From positions 1 through 59,368 of the forward strand of contig JABDDM010000009.1 of the NCBI GenBank assembly GCA_013287605.1: a DNA stretch of 59,368 bases. Reading direction: 5' to 3'. Below the pieces are notes generated by a model. It saw nothing but the letters and a program-made list of their open reading frames with translations, ran no database searches and was not told the origin of the DNA. The stretch comes from Ignavibacteria bacterium. GTDB taxonomy: Bacteria; Bacteroidota; Ignavibacteria; Palsa-1295. Shown here in pieces: positions 43,576 to 52,713 of the stretch. Each line of letters begins with the position of its first letter. The first letter of the stretch is position 1. Made by a program: the position numbers and the translations under genes.

Positions 43576-45402
43576 TCAGCGGACGACACTGATTGCCCTA
43601 CGCGAAAATCCTGAAGAAGTGCGAAGCTCGCAATAATAGACACCACTCGGAAGTTTGCTTGCATCAAATTCTTCTTGATGCTCGCCGGCATTCATGACCT
43701 TCTCTGCGATTGTTGCAACTCTCCGGCCGCCGACATCTGTCAGCGACATCGATATGTAGGCCCGCTCCGAGAGTGTGTAACGGATATTCGTCGAAGCCGT
43801 GAGTGGATTTGGATAAATATCTTCAAGTGTCGCATTCGATGTCGGCGAACTCATTCGCACCGCGCCAACCGGCACTCCATTGATCGGCACCCATGCAGCG
43901 TACACGTTCACATCTCCGCCGCCCATGCGTCCATCGCACCACACCGGGATCGTGTAATTGTCCGTCATGATCGTCGAAGCATAGTCGCCGACTCCAAAAC
44001 TCTGCGCGCCGGCAAATGTTCTGTGGTCTGACGGCATGCCAGAAACGAGTTGATTCTGGGCAAAGCTCACTCCGCCATCGAATGAAGTCGCAGCGTACGT
44101 ATTCGTGATGAACGAACTGGAATCTGTGCGCCGATCGTACCAACTGATACTGATGATGCCACGTCCGTTCACCGCGATGCTCGGATTGAAGTGATCGCCC
44201 ATCGGTGCCTTGACATCATCGTTCACGACCTGCGGCTCTGACCACGTATCACCATTATTCGTAGACCGCGAGAAATAAATATTGAGGATTTTGCTCGATG
44301 CGCTCGTCGTCCCGTTCGCACACCATGTCAGATAAAGATAGCCGCGACGATTCGACTGCGAAGTGTCGATTGTGAAGTTCGGACACGGATACTGTCGGTT
44401 CTGCTCAATGCCCGGCACATAACGCTTGTCGTCTTTCGAGAATCTTGGGAAGTGAACGTCAACCGCTTTCACCTCCGGAGAAAATGTTGCGCCGCCATCG
44501 GTTGAGTGCGAGTGCCAGATGGCGTATTGATTGCCATCGACTGAGCCGAAGAATGTGCAATGAACTCCACCGTTCGGGTCGACGGCAACGTTAGGAAAAT
44601 GAAGCATCCGGAATGTACCCTGCGAGACACGCGTGCCCGCAGCGTTGAAGCTTATTCCGTCCGGTATCATGCGGCGTACCTCGATGTAATTCGATTGACC
44701 AATCGAAACAAGAGCCGCATAGATCGAGCTGCGATATGTCGATTGAGTCCGATCGGACGCAAGCCATTCCTTGTCGAAGGCTTGGGAAGTTCGCTGGCCG
44801 ATCGTCGAGCTTGCGATGTAACTATTCGGCAAGCGAGTGAACGTCGCACCGCCATCATTTGAACTTGCCCAGTAAATCTTGTTGTACGTCACCAACGAAT
44901 TCCCGTTGAGTTCGTAGTTGTCGATCCACGCTACGTACAACTTTCCGTCGGCGCCCCATGTAAACATTGGATCACCGCCACCGGTGATGCGGAAAGGCGT
45001 CTCGTCAGGTATAGTAACGAAGCTCGAGGTCAGCCATGTGTGGCCAAAATCTTTTGAATAGTAGATCGGACAAAAAACACCGGTGTCTAAGGAAAGCTTA
45101 ATGGGCGAGATCACAAGGTTCATGCTGTCGATCGGATTCGAAGTCGCATAGACCTCTGCCTCCGGCTTGTAATCTTCGTAGACGTTTATCTCTCGGAACC
45201 CACCTTCAACAGCATTCTCATCATGCTTCCTTATCGCACGCGGCTCGCGATGCATCTGCGCCGAATGCATCGCCGATGACTTTTCTAGCATATAATTCGA
45301 GAGCGTACTGTCGTTCATCCAGACCGTTTGTGCTGAAGCACTAGTCTGGTCCACAATGGGAGTAAAAAACAGCACGAACGAGAGAACCAGTAGTTTTTTC
45401 AT
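43576..45402 (-). CDS. T9SS-exported sialidase-like (BNR) protein
   Basis: 608 residues with signal peptide to TSASAQT (about residue 25). Residues about 100-500 form a sialidase-like propeller with Asp-boxes SSNDGGATF, STDGGATFSP, STNNGDTWSE and SFDGGVSFA. The active-site Arg triad and Tyr/Glu pair of true sialidases are not evident to me, so it may be a binding propeller and not an enzyme. The last 85 residues (DIYPNPLTASTNIRYTLSE ... DVGGRRVATIAEK ... SGVYYCELRTSSGFSRRAISVV) are a type A T9SS sorting domain. It should be displayed on the cell surface. Monocistronic. Confidence 0.92.
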   Translation of the reverse strand: MKKLLVLSFVLFFTPIVDQTSASAQTVWMNDSTLSNYMLEKSSAMHSAQMHREPRAIRKHDENAVEGGFREINVYEDYKPEAEVYATSNPIDSMNLVISPIKLSLDTGVFCPIYYSKDFGHTWLTSSFVTIPDETPFRITGGGDPMFTWGADGKLYVAWIDNYELNGNSLVTYNKIYWASSNDGGATFTRLPNSYIASSTIGQRTSQAFDKEWLASDRTQSTYRSSIYAALVSIGQSNYIEVRRMIPDGISFNAAGTRVSQGTFRMLHFPNVAVDPNGGVHCTFFGSVDGNQYAIWHSHSTDGGATFSPEVKAVDVHFPRFSKDDKRYVPGIEQNRQYPCPNFTIDTSQSNRRGYLYLTWCANGTTSASSKILNIYFSRSTNNGDTWSEPQVVNDDVKAPMGDHFNPSIAVNGRGIISISWYDRRTDSSSFITNTYAATSFDGGVSFAQNQLVSGMPSDHRTFAGAQSFGVGDYASTIMTDNYTIPVWCDGRMGGGDVNVYAAWVPINGVPVGAVRMSSPTSNATLEDIYPNPLTASTNIRYTLSERAYISMSLTDVGGRRVATIAEKVMNAGEHQEEFDASKLPSGVYYCELRTSSGFSRRAISVVR

Positions 45403-45689
45403 GCAAGAACGTGGCAGACAGAAGTGTATCGTGTGAGAAACCCGGGTGTGCCAGAATAGTTACAATCAGAGTGGAGCACGAGGTTTCCTGGCAAGGTCGG
45501 ACGTAGAACACGCAGAAAACTTTGCATTGCACTTTTTAAAAATTGATCCAAAATGTAAAATCCATTTTTAGTGGATTTCGTACTTATTCTCAGAGTGAAT
45601 GTTGTGTAAGATATCGAAGCGGTTGAAGCTCCTTCGAGGAGTAGAGTGTTGTCTCCAGGGGATTTGATCGCTCATCACGCCCTTGGACT

Positions 45690-46103
45690 ATGCCAAAACG
45701 AAATAGTGCTGTCACAGAGGCGCCAACCCGCCCCGATGGCATCAAAAGCGGCTCATGTTTCATATTATATGTTCATCCCAAGGACTGTTTACAGGTGACT
45801 GTCGAACCGTCGGTCGCTGCGTTCGATTTGCGAGTGAACATTACAGAAGTAGAAACACGAAAAACCTCCGTGATCAACATCAGAGCTAGTGAACCATGGT
45901 GGTCAAGCGGAGTTAACACCTCAGCATTGACGAAGGCGTATGTGGTTACCGCTGAATATCATGAAGGGAAAGGAGCATGGCGAGCGTGCTCTCCAACCGA
46001 TCTCCCACCCGGCCCGCCAAACCCTTGTCGAGTTGGCTTTGATGATATCTCCGTCGGTGATTTTGGAAATCCGAAGGTGATTTTCCAGTGGTTTAATCGT
46101 TGA
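45690..46103 (+). CDS. Hypothetical protein, 137 residues
   Basis: Not recognised. There is no signal peptide, membrane span or lipobox. The chain has a central strand-rich portion (AAFDLRVNITEVETRKTSVINIRA) and ends with a Pro/Gly-rich stretch (TDLPPGPPNPCRVGFDDISVGDFGNPKVIFQWF). Three Cys residues are scattered. There is no clear Shine-Dalgarno and no TAnnTTTG box before the ATG at 45690. The 287 bp upstream (from 45403) contain a short AT-rich hairpin, ATCCATTTTTAGTGGAT, and no other feature. It converges with the HdeD-like gene. Confidence 0.5.
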   Translation: MPKRNSAVTEAPTRPDGIKSGSCFILYVHPKDCLQVTVEPSVAAFDLRVNITEVETRKTSVINIRASEPWWSSGVNTSALTKAYVVTAEYHEGKGAWRACSPTDLPPGPPNPCRVGFDDISVGDFGNPKVIFQWFNR

Positions 46104-46171
46104 GAGATTCCTCAAAGGTGGCACAGACAGGGATAGCTGTGCCACCGAGTCACACAATAATCCGCCATGGA

Positions 46172-46750
46172 TCAGATCAATATCTCTTTCACGATTGGTT
46201 TCACCCTTTTTAGTTGCAGGGCAAAATAGACGTTGAAAGCACCTGTGATAAGAAATGCGGTGGCGGTGTAAACAATGATGCCCAGAACTCCCGCGGCTGG
46301 AAAAATGAGTACGAGAAAACCGAAGACGACTCCCGCACTGCCACCGAGCAGCAACCACCACCATTCTTTGATGCCCTCTTCCTTGAGTTCGAATGCGGAG
46401 CCAATGAGAAATGTCGCTCGGAAGATGAGCCAGAAGCCCATGACAAACGGAAGCGTAGCCATCGTGACAAGCGGATTGATCACCAAATAGACGCCGATCG
46501 CGACGTCAAGAATACCCGCTACAAGAATCCACCCCCACCCACGCATCGACTTCCTATTCGTTAACGAGAACATGATTTGAGAAAACCCGATGCTGAGGAT
46601 AACGACTGTAAACAAAACGCTAAGTCCAATGTACCCTTCGACAGGTCGAAGCAGAATGATGATACCTGTGGCGAGCATGATCAAACCAGTGATGACAAAC
46701 CACCACCAATGCTTCACTACGGAAGTGACAGACTCTAAAATTGTTTTCAT
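46172..46750 (-). CDS. HdeD-like (DUF308) membrane protein
   Basis: 192 residues, six hydrophobic helices arranged as three repeated pairs, the DUF308/HdeD pattern. Typical segments are WWWFVITGLIMLATGIIILLRP, GWILVAGILDVAIGVYLVINP and EWWWLLLGGSAGVVFGFLVLIFP, each with the W-x3-G and Gly-rich turns of the family. HdeD is tied to acid resistance in E. coli; the molecular activity of the family is unknown. It lies alone with 224 bp before the divergent CHAD gene. Confidence 0.92.
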   Translation of the reverse strand: MKTILESVTSVVKHWWWFVITGLIMLATGIIILLRPVEGYIGLSVLFTVVILSIGFSQIMFSLTNRKSMRGWGWILVAGILDVAIGVYLVINPLVTMATLPFVMGFWLIFRATFLIGSAFELKEEGIKEWWWLLLGGSAGVVFGFLVLIFPAAGVLGIIVYTATAFLITGAFNVYFALQLKRVKPIVKEILI

Positions 46751-46974
46751 GGACGTTCTTGAAAAGGTGAGTGGAGATCGGATGCAAGAATAGGCAAATT
46801 TAGAGCAAAAAGCAAGCCCGAGTGACGAGAAGAATCAAGAAAACGCGATGGTAAGCGATCATGCAAGCTCAGCCGCGAGGAGCAGCATGAGTTGGGTAAG
46901 ATTTAATGTTGCAACATGCACACTTTGCATCATGGAATAGTTTCGTTTGAGCTAGGCTAGCTTGCCATCTCACC

Positions 46975-47787
46975 GTGAAATTCGCCAAGGATCCAACTGA
47001 AGCACTCCGCGCTGCGCGCCATGAACTCGAAGCTTCGCTCGAGGAAAATCTGCTAGGACTGCGATCTTCTACGGGTGAGTCATTCGACGATTTTGTTCAT
47101 GAGACTCGTAGATGCCTACAACGATTTCGTGCCATTCTCCGATGCTATCGCCCCGAGATCAAGCGTAAGGAATTCAGTCGGCTCGACGATATCATTGCAA
47201 ATGCTGCTCGAACACTCTCGCCGATTCGCGACCTTGCAGTAATGATTGGTGGACTCGAACTCTTCAAAGCATTTTTTAGAGAGGACTTCGAAACAGGAGA
47301 TCTAAGAAATATCCTTGACCGGCTACGCCAACAACTGCTCGCCGAGCGGCAGTTGGAAGTCGACCGCTTTGCTGAGCAGCATGGCGTTACGAGATTGTTA
47401 CGAACGCTCCGAAGCGTGTTCAAGCGTGTTGATGAAGTAACCGAACCGATCACGCTCAGCGAGAAGTCACTCCAGCAAGTGATCCGGAAAGCTCGATATG
47501 CGATCAGGTGCGCAGAAACGTTGGTACAAAAAGAACCAACACCTGTCACACTGCACGAACTGCGAAAAAAAGTAAAACGACTCAGATATATCCTTGACTA
47601 TTTGCCGCTGAAAGGGACTAGCTACGAGCGCAATAAGCTCAAACAACGAAGCGAGATCCTCGGACAGTGGAGAGATGTCTATCTCCTCGGCACTGCAATT
47701 GAGCGTTTTGCAAACGAAGGTGAACCTGATTTTCAGATTTTGCAAAGCTATGTGATGAGGTTGCTGTCACAATTGCAAAGCGTTTAA
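46975..47787 (+). CDS. CHAD-domain protein (polyphosphate-binding type)
   Basis: 270 residues, GTG start at 46975. A single CHAD domain covers nearly the whole chain, with the paired helices and basic, conserved signatures VHETRRCLQRFRAILRCYRPEI (first half) and LHELRKKVKRLRYILDYLPL (second half). CHAD proteins bind inorganic polyphosphate through these Lys/Arg/His helices, and some locate to polyphosphate granules. There is no adjacent ppk or CYTH domain in the window. It is probably cytoplasmic and monocistronic; a hairpin repeat follows its stop. Confidence 0.92.
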   Translation: MKFAKDPTEALRAARHELEASLEENLLGLRSSTGESFDDFVHETRRCLQRFRAILRCYRPEIKRKEFSRLDDIIANAARTLSPIRDLAVMIGGLELFKAFFREDFETGDLRNILDRLRQQLLAERQLEVDRFAEQHGVTRLLRTLRSVFKRVDEVTEPITLSEKSLQQVIRKARYAIRCAETLVQKEPTPVTLHELRKKVKRLRYILDYLPLKGTSYERNKLKQRSEILGQWRDVYLLGTAIERFANEGEPDFQILQSYVMRLLSQLQSV

Positions 47788-47795
47788 TAAGAAAA

Positions 47796-47848
47796 TCCTT
47801 GGTCCCTCCCCGTTAAAATGGCGAGATTAGGAGGGGGTAGTTGGGGCA
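47796..47848. repeat. Hairpin repeat CCCTCC...GGAGGG after the CHAD gene
   Basis: CCCTCC (47804-47809) and GGAGGG (47830-47835) can pair over about 20 nt of intervening sequence. The block GTCCCTCCCC...GGAGGGGGTAG resembles the arm of the element at 52730-52980 (CCCTCTCC...GGAGAGAGGG), so both may belong to one dispersed intergenic family. It could also act as a weak terminator. Confidence 0.35.
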
Positions 47849-47978
47849 AGCGCGAAGCGCGGCCTCTGTCATAAAATTGTCATATCGCTTCTTTGCTATT
47901 GCATTCGCGACACACGACTGCTATACTTGCGTAGGTCAAGGTGTGGGTATTGTGTTTTGCAGAGAAGTGAAGAGTCTT

Positions 47979-48278
47979 ATGAAAACAAGCATGTTGATTA
48001 TGGTGATTGCGGTGGGGGGGATGCTGCAGTCGTGTGCTGCGACACGGTATCGAGTTGCGGTTGGAGATATCGTCACATACATCCAACTGAATCCGTCGCC
48101 GGAGTCTGACGAATTCATTGCGGAGAAGAGAGTGACTGTGAATACTCGTCCCGACACTGCATCCACGCCCTGGTGTGAAGTCCTAAAGGGACAGACGATC
48201 AGTCACCAACTGCGCATCGATTCCTTGAAGATGAAACAACTCTCCAATGCTGCGCTCGTGCTTGGAAAGGAGCGGTAG
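47979..48278 (+). CDS. Small lipoprotein of unknown function
   Basis: 99 residues from the ATG at 47979 (MKTSMLIMVIAVGGMLQSC), which gives a lipoprotein signal with Cys19; the track start at 47841 adds 46 residues with no signal character. The mature part is polar and strand-like (YRVAVGDIVTYIQLNPSPES, EKRVTVNTRPDTAS) with one further Cys. It is convergent with a PKD lipoprotein gene. Not recognised; moderately supported by the clean lipobox. Confidence 0.55.
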   Translation: MKTSMLIMVIAVGGMLQSCAATRYRVAVGDIVTYIQLNPSPESDEFIAEKRVTVNTRPDTASTPWCEVLKGQTISHQLRIDSLKMKQLSNAALVLGKER

Positions 48279-48299
48279 TTATCAAGGCAGATTGGAAAC

Positions 48300-48689
48300 T
48301 CACTTCTTGATGATCCAGAGCCGTTTGGTAGTGTAATATGGCGCGTAACCGTCCGATAAGATCGTGAGGTCCACAAACTGTTCACCAAGAGTTGTAAACG
48401 TATGTGTAACGACCAGAGAAGTATCGGTTCCAGAGTCATTCTCGGAAAACATCCAATGATACCTGGGATTGTTCAGAGGGCCGCCGCCATGCGTCGTCGC
48501 GGTGAAGATTGACGTATCCCCATTCGCGATCACCGAATCGCTCATGATCAGCACTGTTCCTCCCCAGTGTTTAGGTGGCACGTCAGGGATAACTCCAGAT
48601 TCGCACGAGGCAATAAAGAGAAGTGCAACCGAACCAACCAAAATATGCAGTCCACTCTTCATTACCTTGTTCATTTGTTTCTGAGTCAT
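48300..48689 (-). CDS. Small lipoprotein with a PKD-like domain
   Basis: 129 residues; the lipobox is LLFIASC (Cys29). In-frame ATGs at residues 6 and 10 are alternative starts; the last gives the most usual signal length. The mature part has one PKD-like unit: NGDTSIFTATTHGGG, YHWMFSENDSGTD and VVTHTFTTLGEQFVDLTI, where the H-T-F-x-x-x-G strand is the hallmark. It is probably anchored in the outer membrane. It has no T9SS tail and is much smaller than the PKD lipoprotein near the window start. Confidence 0.78.
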   Translation of the reverse strand: MTQKQMNKVMKSGLHILVGSVALLFIASCESGVIPDVPPKHWGGTVLIMSDSVIANGDTSIFTATTHGGGPLNNPRYHWMFSENDSGTDTSLVVTHTFTTLGEQFVDLTILSDGYAPYYTTKRLWIIKK

Positions 48690-48814
48690 CGTATGTTTAC
48701 GTGTGAGGTGTCTGAATGGATATATTGTTCCTTCTTCAAGAACTGCTCATCTGGCACGTATATAGAGCTTATCCTCTAAGTGCCCACAGAAACATACGGG
48801 CATCGCCCACTCAC
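48690..48814. other. Intergenic remainder next to antitoxin-like fragment
   Basis: Part of a 311-base stretch (48690-49000) without an intact gene. The stretch contains the antitoxin-like remnant described separately at 48815-48895, and no other feature I can name. Confidence 0.4.
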
Positions 48815-48895
48815 TTAATCCTCAAATTCTTCTGCAGGAAAAATGATGAACCGCTTGCCGTCCTTGGTGAGTTGTTCGGGATGCAGTATTACCAT
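48815..48895 (-). pseudogene. Fragment resembling a RelB/Phd-type antitoxin N-terminus
   Basis: A 26-residue minus-strand frame reads HPEQLTKDGKRFIIFPAEEF and then stops after EFED. The phrase Lys-Asp-Gly-Lys-x-Phe-hydrophobic-x-x-Pro-x-x-Glu-Phe is typical of the first strand and helix of RelB/Phd-family antitoxins, which normally continue for another 40-60 residues. Another frame stays open downstream (GLSEWAMPVCFCGHLEDKLYIRAR), which suits a frameshift. No toxin gene is seen. I read it as a dead toxin-antitoxin remnant; similarity is judged by eye. Confidence 0.4.
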
Positions 48896-49000
48896 ACAAA
48901 TTGAGAATATGCGTTACCTCTTGTTCTAATGCGATAAACTAGTGCTCGGTTCTTCCCAGACCTTTGCAACTTTTATTCTTCGCAATGTTTTCGAAGCAAT

Positions 49001-50236
49001 ATGAGAGTCGTCGTCCTTTGCATCGTCCTTCTATTACCACTGCCGTTCGCTCGGGCGCAAGGCTTCAGGTTTGTTCGTATCGAGAGCGGGACGACGCACC
49101 CGCTGTACAGGCTCTCTTTTGCAACACCAGAACTTGGTTTTGCGCTCGGAGAGGCTTGGGACTCTTCCTTGCTCAAAACTACAGATGGTGGCAACCATTG
49201 GGCTCCTTTTCTTTCTTCGCCATCTAAATACGTCGGAGCGATTAATATACTCCCATCCGGAAAAGGATGGCTTCTCGCTTATGGCGACTCAATCTATAAG
49301 ACGAGTGATTTTGGCGAGACATGGAAATTTCTTTATGCATTTGCCCTTCAACAAACTGACGATGGTGTCTTTGATCTAGACTTTGCTGATTCTCTCTTTG
49401 GATTGGCGACAGCAAGTTTTGCGTATTGGCGTACCTCGGATGGAGGACTCACCTGGATTTGGGAAACGAACTCGCGTCAATACATGCAACAAATCGATCA
49501 TTCTACAGCCAAGCATTGGATCGTCCAATCGAGTTATACCCAGATCAACGATGGGCGAGATCAGTGGATGAGTCACTGCATGGTTTCCCATGACACAGGA
49601 AAAACATGGATTAACCCGAATGACGGCGGGCATGAATTCGATGGTGTTCAGGCACTCGATTCCGACTTTTTTTTCGCGGTAGGCACATCGCACCAACTTG
49701 CCCGTTCGACTGACGGGGGGGCTACATGGCATAATCAGCTCTATGGTGGCGACTATCTTGCGGCGGTTCGAATGCACGATCGCAGAAACGGGCTAGTCGT
49801 CGGCACAGAACCAGGTGGTGGCGTCATTCGACAGACTTGGGATAGCGGCGCAACCTGGGTTCGAGATACTCTCTTGCCGACCGTATTGTTCGATGTTAAA
49901 TACCTAGACAGCGATAGGTGTATCGTCGTTGGGGAAAAAGGGACAATTCTTCTGGGCTCGTTAACCGCGGTGGGCGTAAGCAAGAGTAGATCAGCCCCTA
50001 CCGTCTACACATATCCCAATCCTACTTTTGGTGATATTACGATTGAGTTTAGTGGATTGAAAGGACAGAATCTTGAGATTGAGTTGGTGGATGTCCTTGG
50101 AAAAAGATTGATATCGAAGTTTAACAGTCCTTCCAAGATACATCTTCCAACCTTTGGTCTCTCAAAAGGGCTGGTTCTCTATCGTGTTAGCGGGGCAGGC
50201 TTGCCGAACAGAACCGGCAAAGTCATATTACAATAG
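49001..50236 (+). CDS. T9SS-exported YCF48-like propeller protein
   Basis: 411 residues with signal peptide to PFARAQG (about residue 20). Repeated Asp-box turns TTDGGNHW, TSDFGETWK, TSDGGLTWI, HDTGKTWI, STDGGATWH and WDSGATWV mark a YCF48/BNR propeller. The C-terminal domain (TYPNPTFGDITIEFSG ... IELVDVLGKRLISKF ... GLVLYRVSG) is a type A T9SS sorting signal. It should be surface-exposed. It is similar in architecture to the gene at 27902-29116 but clearly diverged, so they are older paralogues and not a recent duplication. Confidence 0.92.
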   Translation: MRVVVLCIVLLLPLPFARAQGFRFVRIESGTTHPLYRLSFATPELGFALGEAWDSSLLKTTDGGNHWAPFLSSPSKYVGAINILPSGKGWLLAYGDSIYKTSDFGETWKFLYAFALQQTDDGVFDLDFADSLFGLATASFAYWRTSDGGLTWIWETNSRQYMQQIDHSTAKHWIVQSSYTQINDGRDQWMSHCMVSHDTGKTWINPNDGGHEFDGVQALDSDFFFAVGTSHQLARSTDGGATWHNQLYGGDYLAAVRMHDRRNGLVVGTEPGGGVIRQTWDSGATWVRDTLLPTVLFDVKYLDSDRCIVVGEKGTILLGSLTAVGVSKSRSAPTVYTYPNPTFGDITIEFSGLKGQNLEIELVDVLGKRLISKFNSPSKIHLPTFGLSKGLVLYRVSGAGLPNRTGKVILQ

Positions 50237-50317
50237 CGAATCGCCAACACACGTTATATTCAAGATAGAAGAACTGTTATGTGACATTTTGCACATTCTT
50301 CCGTGCGATGTGATCTC

Positions 50318-51247
50318 TCACTCCTCCCCAAAATAATCCGTATTAATCTTCTTGACCACGTAGCTTTGGGCTTCGGAGACGCCGACGTTGTGCTCGATCA
50401 TGAGATCGGCGAGGCGTTCGCCGTCGATCAGGACGATCTTCTTTTCGATTTTGTCAACATATGATTTAGCATCAGCGGAGAAGCGGGATGTCGTAAGCAG
50501 AACGCCCTTTCGTGCGCGCGCTCCTTCGAGGCTGCCGGCGAAGGCTTGAACGACCGGACGACCGACTGCGGCTTCCCAGCGTTTTGCCTGGACGTAGATA
50601 GTGTCGAGCCCGAGACGATCCTCTTTGATAAGTCCATCAATGCCTTCATCGCCGCTTTGCTTCGTGAGACTGGCCGCTTCAGCGCGCGAACCGCCATAAC
50701 CCATCGCGACAAGCAGATCTATAACAACCTGTTCGAAGAAGAGTGGAGACGAGGAGCGAACCTGTTCGAGGAGATCCTTCGCAAGAAGGTTACGGAGTGT
50801 CTGATGTGTGGCTTCGAGTATTTCTTCGGGGGTCTGTGCTGATGACTGATCTTGAACTTGCTGCTCTTGTGCTGCGTCCGTCGACGTTTCATTGCCTGTG
50901 TTTCGCTTTGTTCTCCACTCTTGAAATTCTGGGAAGCGCATAAGAGAATGCAGGTTCAACGCAGCTGGATTTTCAGCGAGGACGGATATGCCGCGCTCCG
51001 TAATCTTATACGTGCCGCGTGAAACAGGCTCGATCAATCGCGCTTGTTTCAGATGCGCTGATGTCCACGCGATCCTGTTTCGAAACCGCGCCTGCTTGCC
51101 GCTTGGAAGTAGCTCTTTGCGTTCATCGTCGGTGAGATGAAAGTACTGTGCAAGCTGCTCCTCCATTTCATTCGTCGCATGGGGCTTGCCATCAGCGAGT
51201 AATTTCAAATAGGGGAGGAAGATCGACTGAAAATCTGGAATTGCCAT
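50318..51247 (-). CDS. mrr: Mrr-family restriction endonuclease
   Basis: 309 residues. An N-terminal winged-helix domain (about residues 1-110, FLPYLKLLADGKPHATNEMEEQLAQYF ... KQARLIEPVSRGTYKITERG) is followed by an acidic linker. The C-terminal catalytic domain (about residues 165-290) has the PD-(D/E)xK core QSGDEGIDGLIKEDRLGLDTIYVQAKRW: Asp and the QAK triad. Mrr cleaves methylated foreign DNA (type IV restriction). No methylase or other restriction subunit is adjacent. It is complete and probably functional. The divergent upstream gene is more than 70 bp away. Confidence 0.95.
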   Translation of the reverse strand: MAIPDFQSIFLPYLKLLADGKPHATNEMEEQLAQYFHLTDDERKELLPSGKQARFRNRIAWTSAHLKQARLIEPVSRGTYKITERGISVLAENPAALNLHSLMRFPEFQEWRTKRNTGNETSTDAAQEQQVQDQSSAQTPEEILEATHQTLRNLLAKDLLEQVRSSSPLFFEQVVIDLLVAMGYGGSRAEAASLTKQSGDEGIDGLIKEDRLGLDTIYVQAKRWEAAVGRPVVQAFAGSLEGARARKGVLLTTSRFSADAKSYVDKIEKKIVLIDGERLADLMIEHNVGVSEAQSYVVKKINTDYFGEE

Positions 51248-51322
51248 TCTTGTATTTATGCTACACGGTTGAGGAAGGCAGACATCACAGGAGTCTCTTT
51301 TATCGTTAAACTTGTTTATCCC

Positions 51323-52252
51323 TCAGTGTCCATACGCAAACTGAACCATTTTGAGAGCGTCTTTCAGTGGCGGGACGTTCCATTTGGCGCGCTCTGCATC
51401 GGTGATGCTGGGGTCCACTGGATAGAGTTCGTACTTGCCTGTCTTCTCATTTGGATGCGATTGCGTTCCGTAGAGCTGAGGCTTTCCCTTTTTTACGAGA
51501 TAGCGATCAAGCGTGGCGGCGGCAAGCCAGCGGGCGGTTGAATCTCCAAGTTCTATTGCTCTCATTGCAAGTTCGTGGGCATTCCAATAATCTGTCGTGT
51601 CGTCGCCATGCTGAAGGAGGAGTCCGGCGGCTTGAAGATCCTGCCTGGCACCGGCTTTCATCAGTTGCGGTAGTATCGCATAAACCATCGGCTTGCGTTT
51701 CTGATCGTTTTGCATCATTTGCATAGCGATGCCATCATCGATCGATTCTTTCATTCCGTGTTCAATCAGTAGCGAGCGCTCACCCTGATCTTCAAGATAA
51801 ATCTGGTAGAGCTTTGCATTTGTGTATCCGGCTGGGAGAGTTTTCGCTTTTTGCAGGGCGTCCGCGTGAATGGCTGCAAATGCGCTATCGACATTCACCT
51901 TCGATGTTTGCGTATTAAGCCCAAGCATGGACCTCGCCATTCCGGTTTCCTTTGGGTCATACCCTTTCACGATCGCGGTATCATAGTATCGTTTGCCTTC
52001 CTCTTTGTTTCCCGAAAGCGCAAGCACAATTGCGGTCATGTAGTACATCCCACTGTCTCGAACTCCAAGATCAATCAACGCCTTCGCTAGAGTGGCAGCC
52101 TTTTGATAATCACCCGAGTTTGCGGCAGCATTCGTCTCATTCTTCAGTAAAATCAGCTTGGCGCTATCAATTTTCGTCTGCTGCGCGAAACATGGTGCGA
52201 ATGAGAGCGTGATGCCGAATACAATCAGGCAGGTTACGATAAAATATTTCAT
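51323..52252 (-). CDS. Secreted DUF6624-type protein with TPR-like helices
   Basis: 309 residues with signal peptide to APCFAQQ (about residue 24). Residues about 30-110 form paired helices like a TPR (NAAANSGDYQKAATLAKALIDLGV, TAIVLALSGNKEEGKRYYDTAI). The C-terminal part holds the DUF6624-like stretch KPQLYGTQSHPNEKTGKYELYPVDPSITDAERAKW, with the conserved Q-x-Y-G-T-Q. Enzymatic function is unknown. It is the last protein gene before the rRNA region on this strand; 266 bp follow upstream with no gene seen. Confidence 0.82.
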   Translation of the reverse strand: MKYFIVTCLIVFGITLSFAPCFAQQTKIDSAKLILLKNETNAAANSGDYQKAATLAKALIDLGVRDSGMYYMTAIVLALSGNKEEGKRYYDTAIVKGYDPKETGMARSMLGLNTQTSKVNVDSAFAAIHADALQKAKTLPAGYTNAKLYQIYLEDQGERSLLIEHGMKESIDDGIAMQMMQNDQKRKPMVYAILPQLMKAGARQDLQAAGLLLQHGDDTTDYWNAHELAMRAIELGDSTARWLAAATLDRYLVKKGKPQLYGTQSHPNEKTGKYELYPVDPSITDAERAKWNVPPLKDALKMVQFAYGH

Positions 52253-52518
52253 CGGATGTCCTCAAGAATTCAGACTTTGCAATCCGGGGTTACTCAGGGA
52301 TTGAATGACGTAGTTAGTTTCTCATCAAATTTACGATGTAGTAAGTAAGTCGCTTTAATCTTAGCCTTGAAATTTGGTTGACCCTCTCAAAGCCGGGAAC
52401 TTCCAGCAACATAAATACGTTTTATCTATGTCTCAACAATCTCGCCCTGAGAATTGCGGCTTTTGAGGGGGCTGTCCTGCCCTTATAGTCCTTTGCATTT
52501 CCCAAACAACCTACCACA

Positions 52519-52713
52519 ATGACGGAATACGACCGCTGGAAACTTGCGTCTCCTGATGATTACCTTGATGATGTGCCCGAGCTGAATGATGACGGGAGGT
52601 GCCCGATCTGCGACGAGATCGAGGACGAATGCTGGTGCTTGATCTATTGCGATTGCTGCTATTATCGACAATGGGAATGCTGCTGCGATGAGGTATATGA
52701 AGCATCTAGATGA
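52519..52713 (+). CDS. Cysteine-rich acidic mini-protein
   Basis: 64 residues with ten Cys, all between positions 28 and 55: RCPICDEIEDECWCLIYCDCCYY, then WECCCDEV. The CPxC and CWC pairs could hold Zn or Fe-S, and the acidic background (15 or more Asp/Glu) is unusual for a zinc finger. There is no signal peptide. The 5' leader has no Shine-Dalgarno. The 3' end lies in a 22-bp tandem duplication that changes the last codon and supplies the TGA. Family not recognised; the composition makes chance unlikely, but expression is not shown. Confidence 0.5.
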   Translation: MTEYDRWKLASPDDYLDDVPELNDDGRCPICDEIEDECWCLIYCDCCYYRQWECCCDEVYEASR

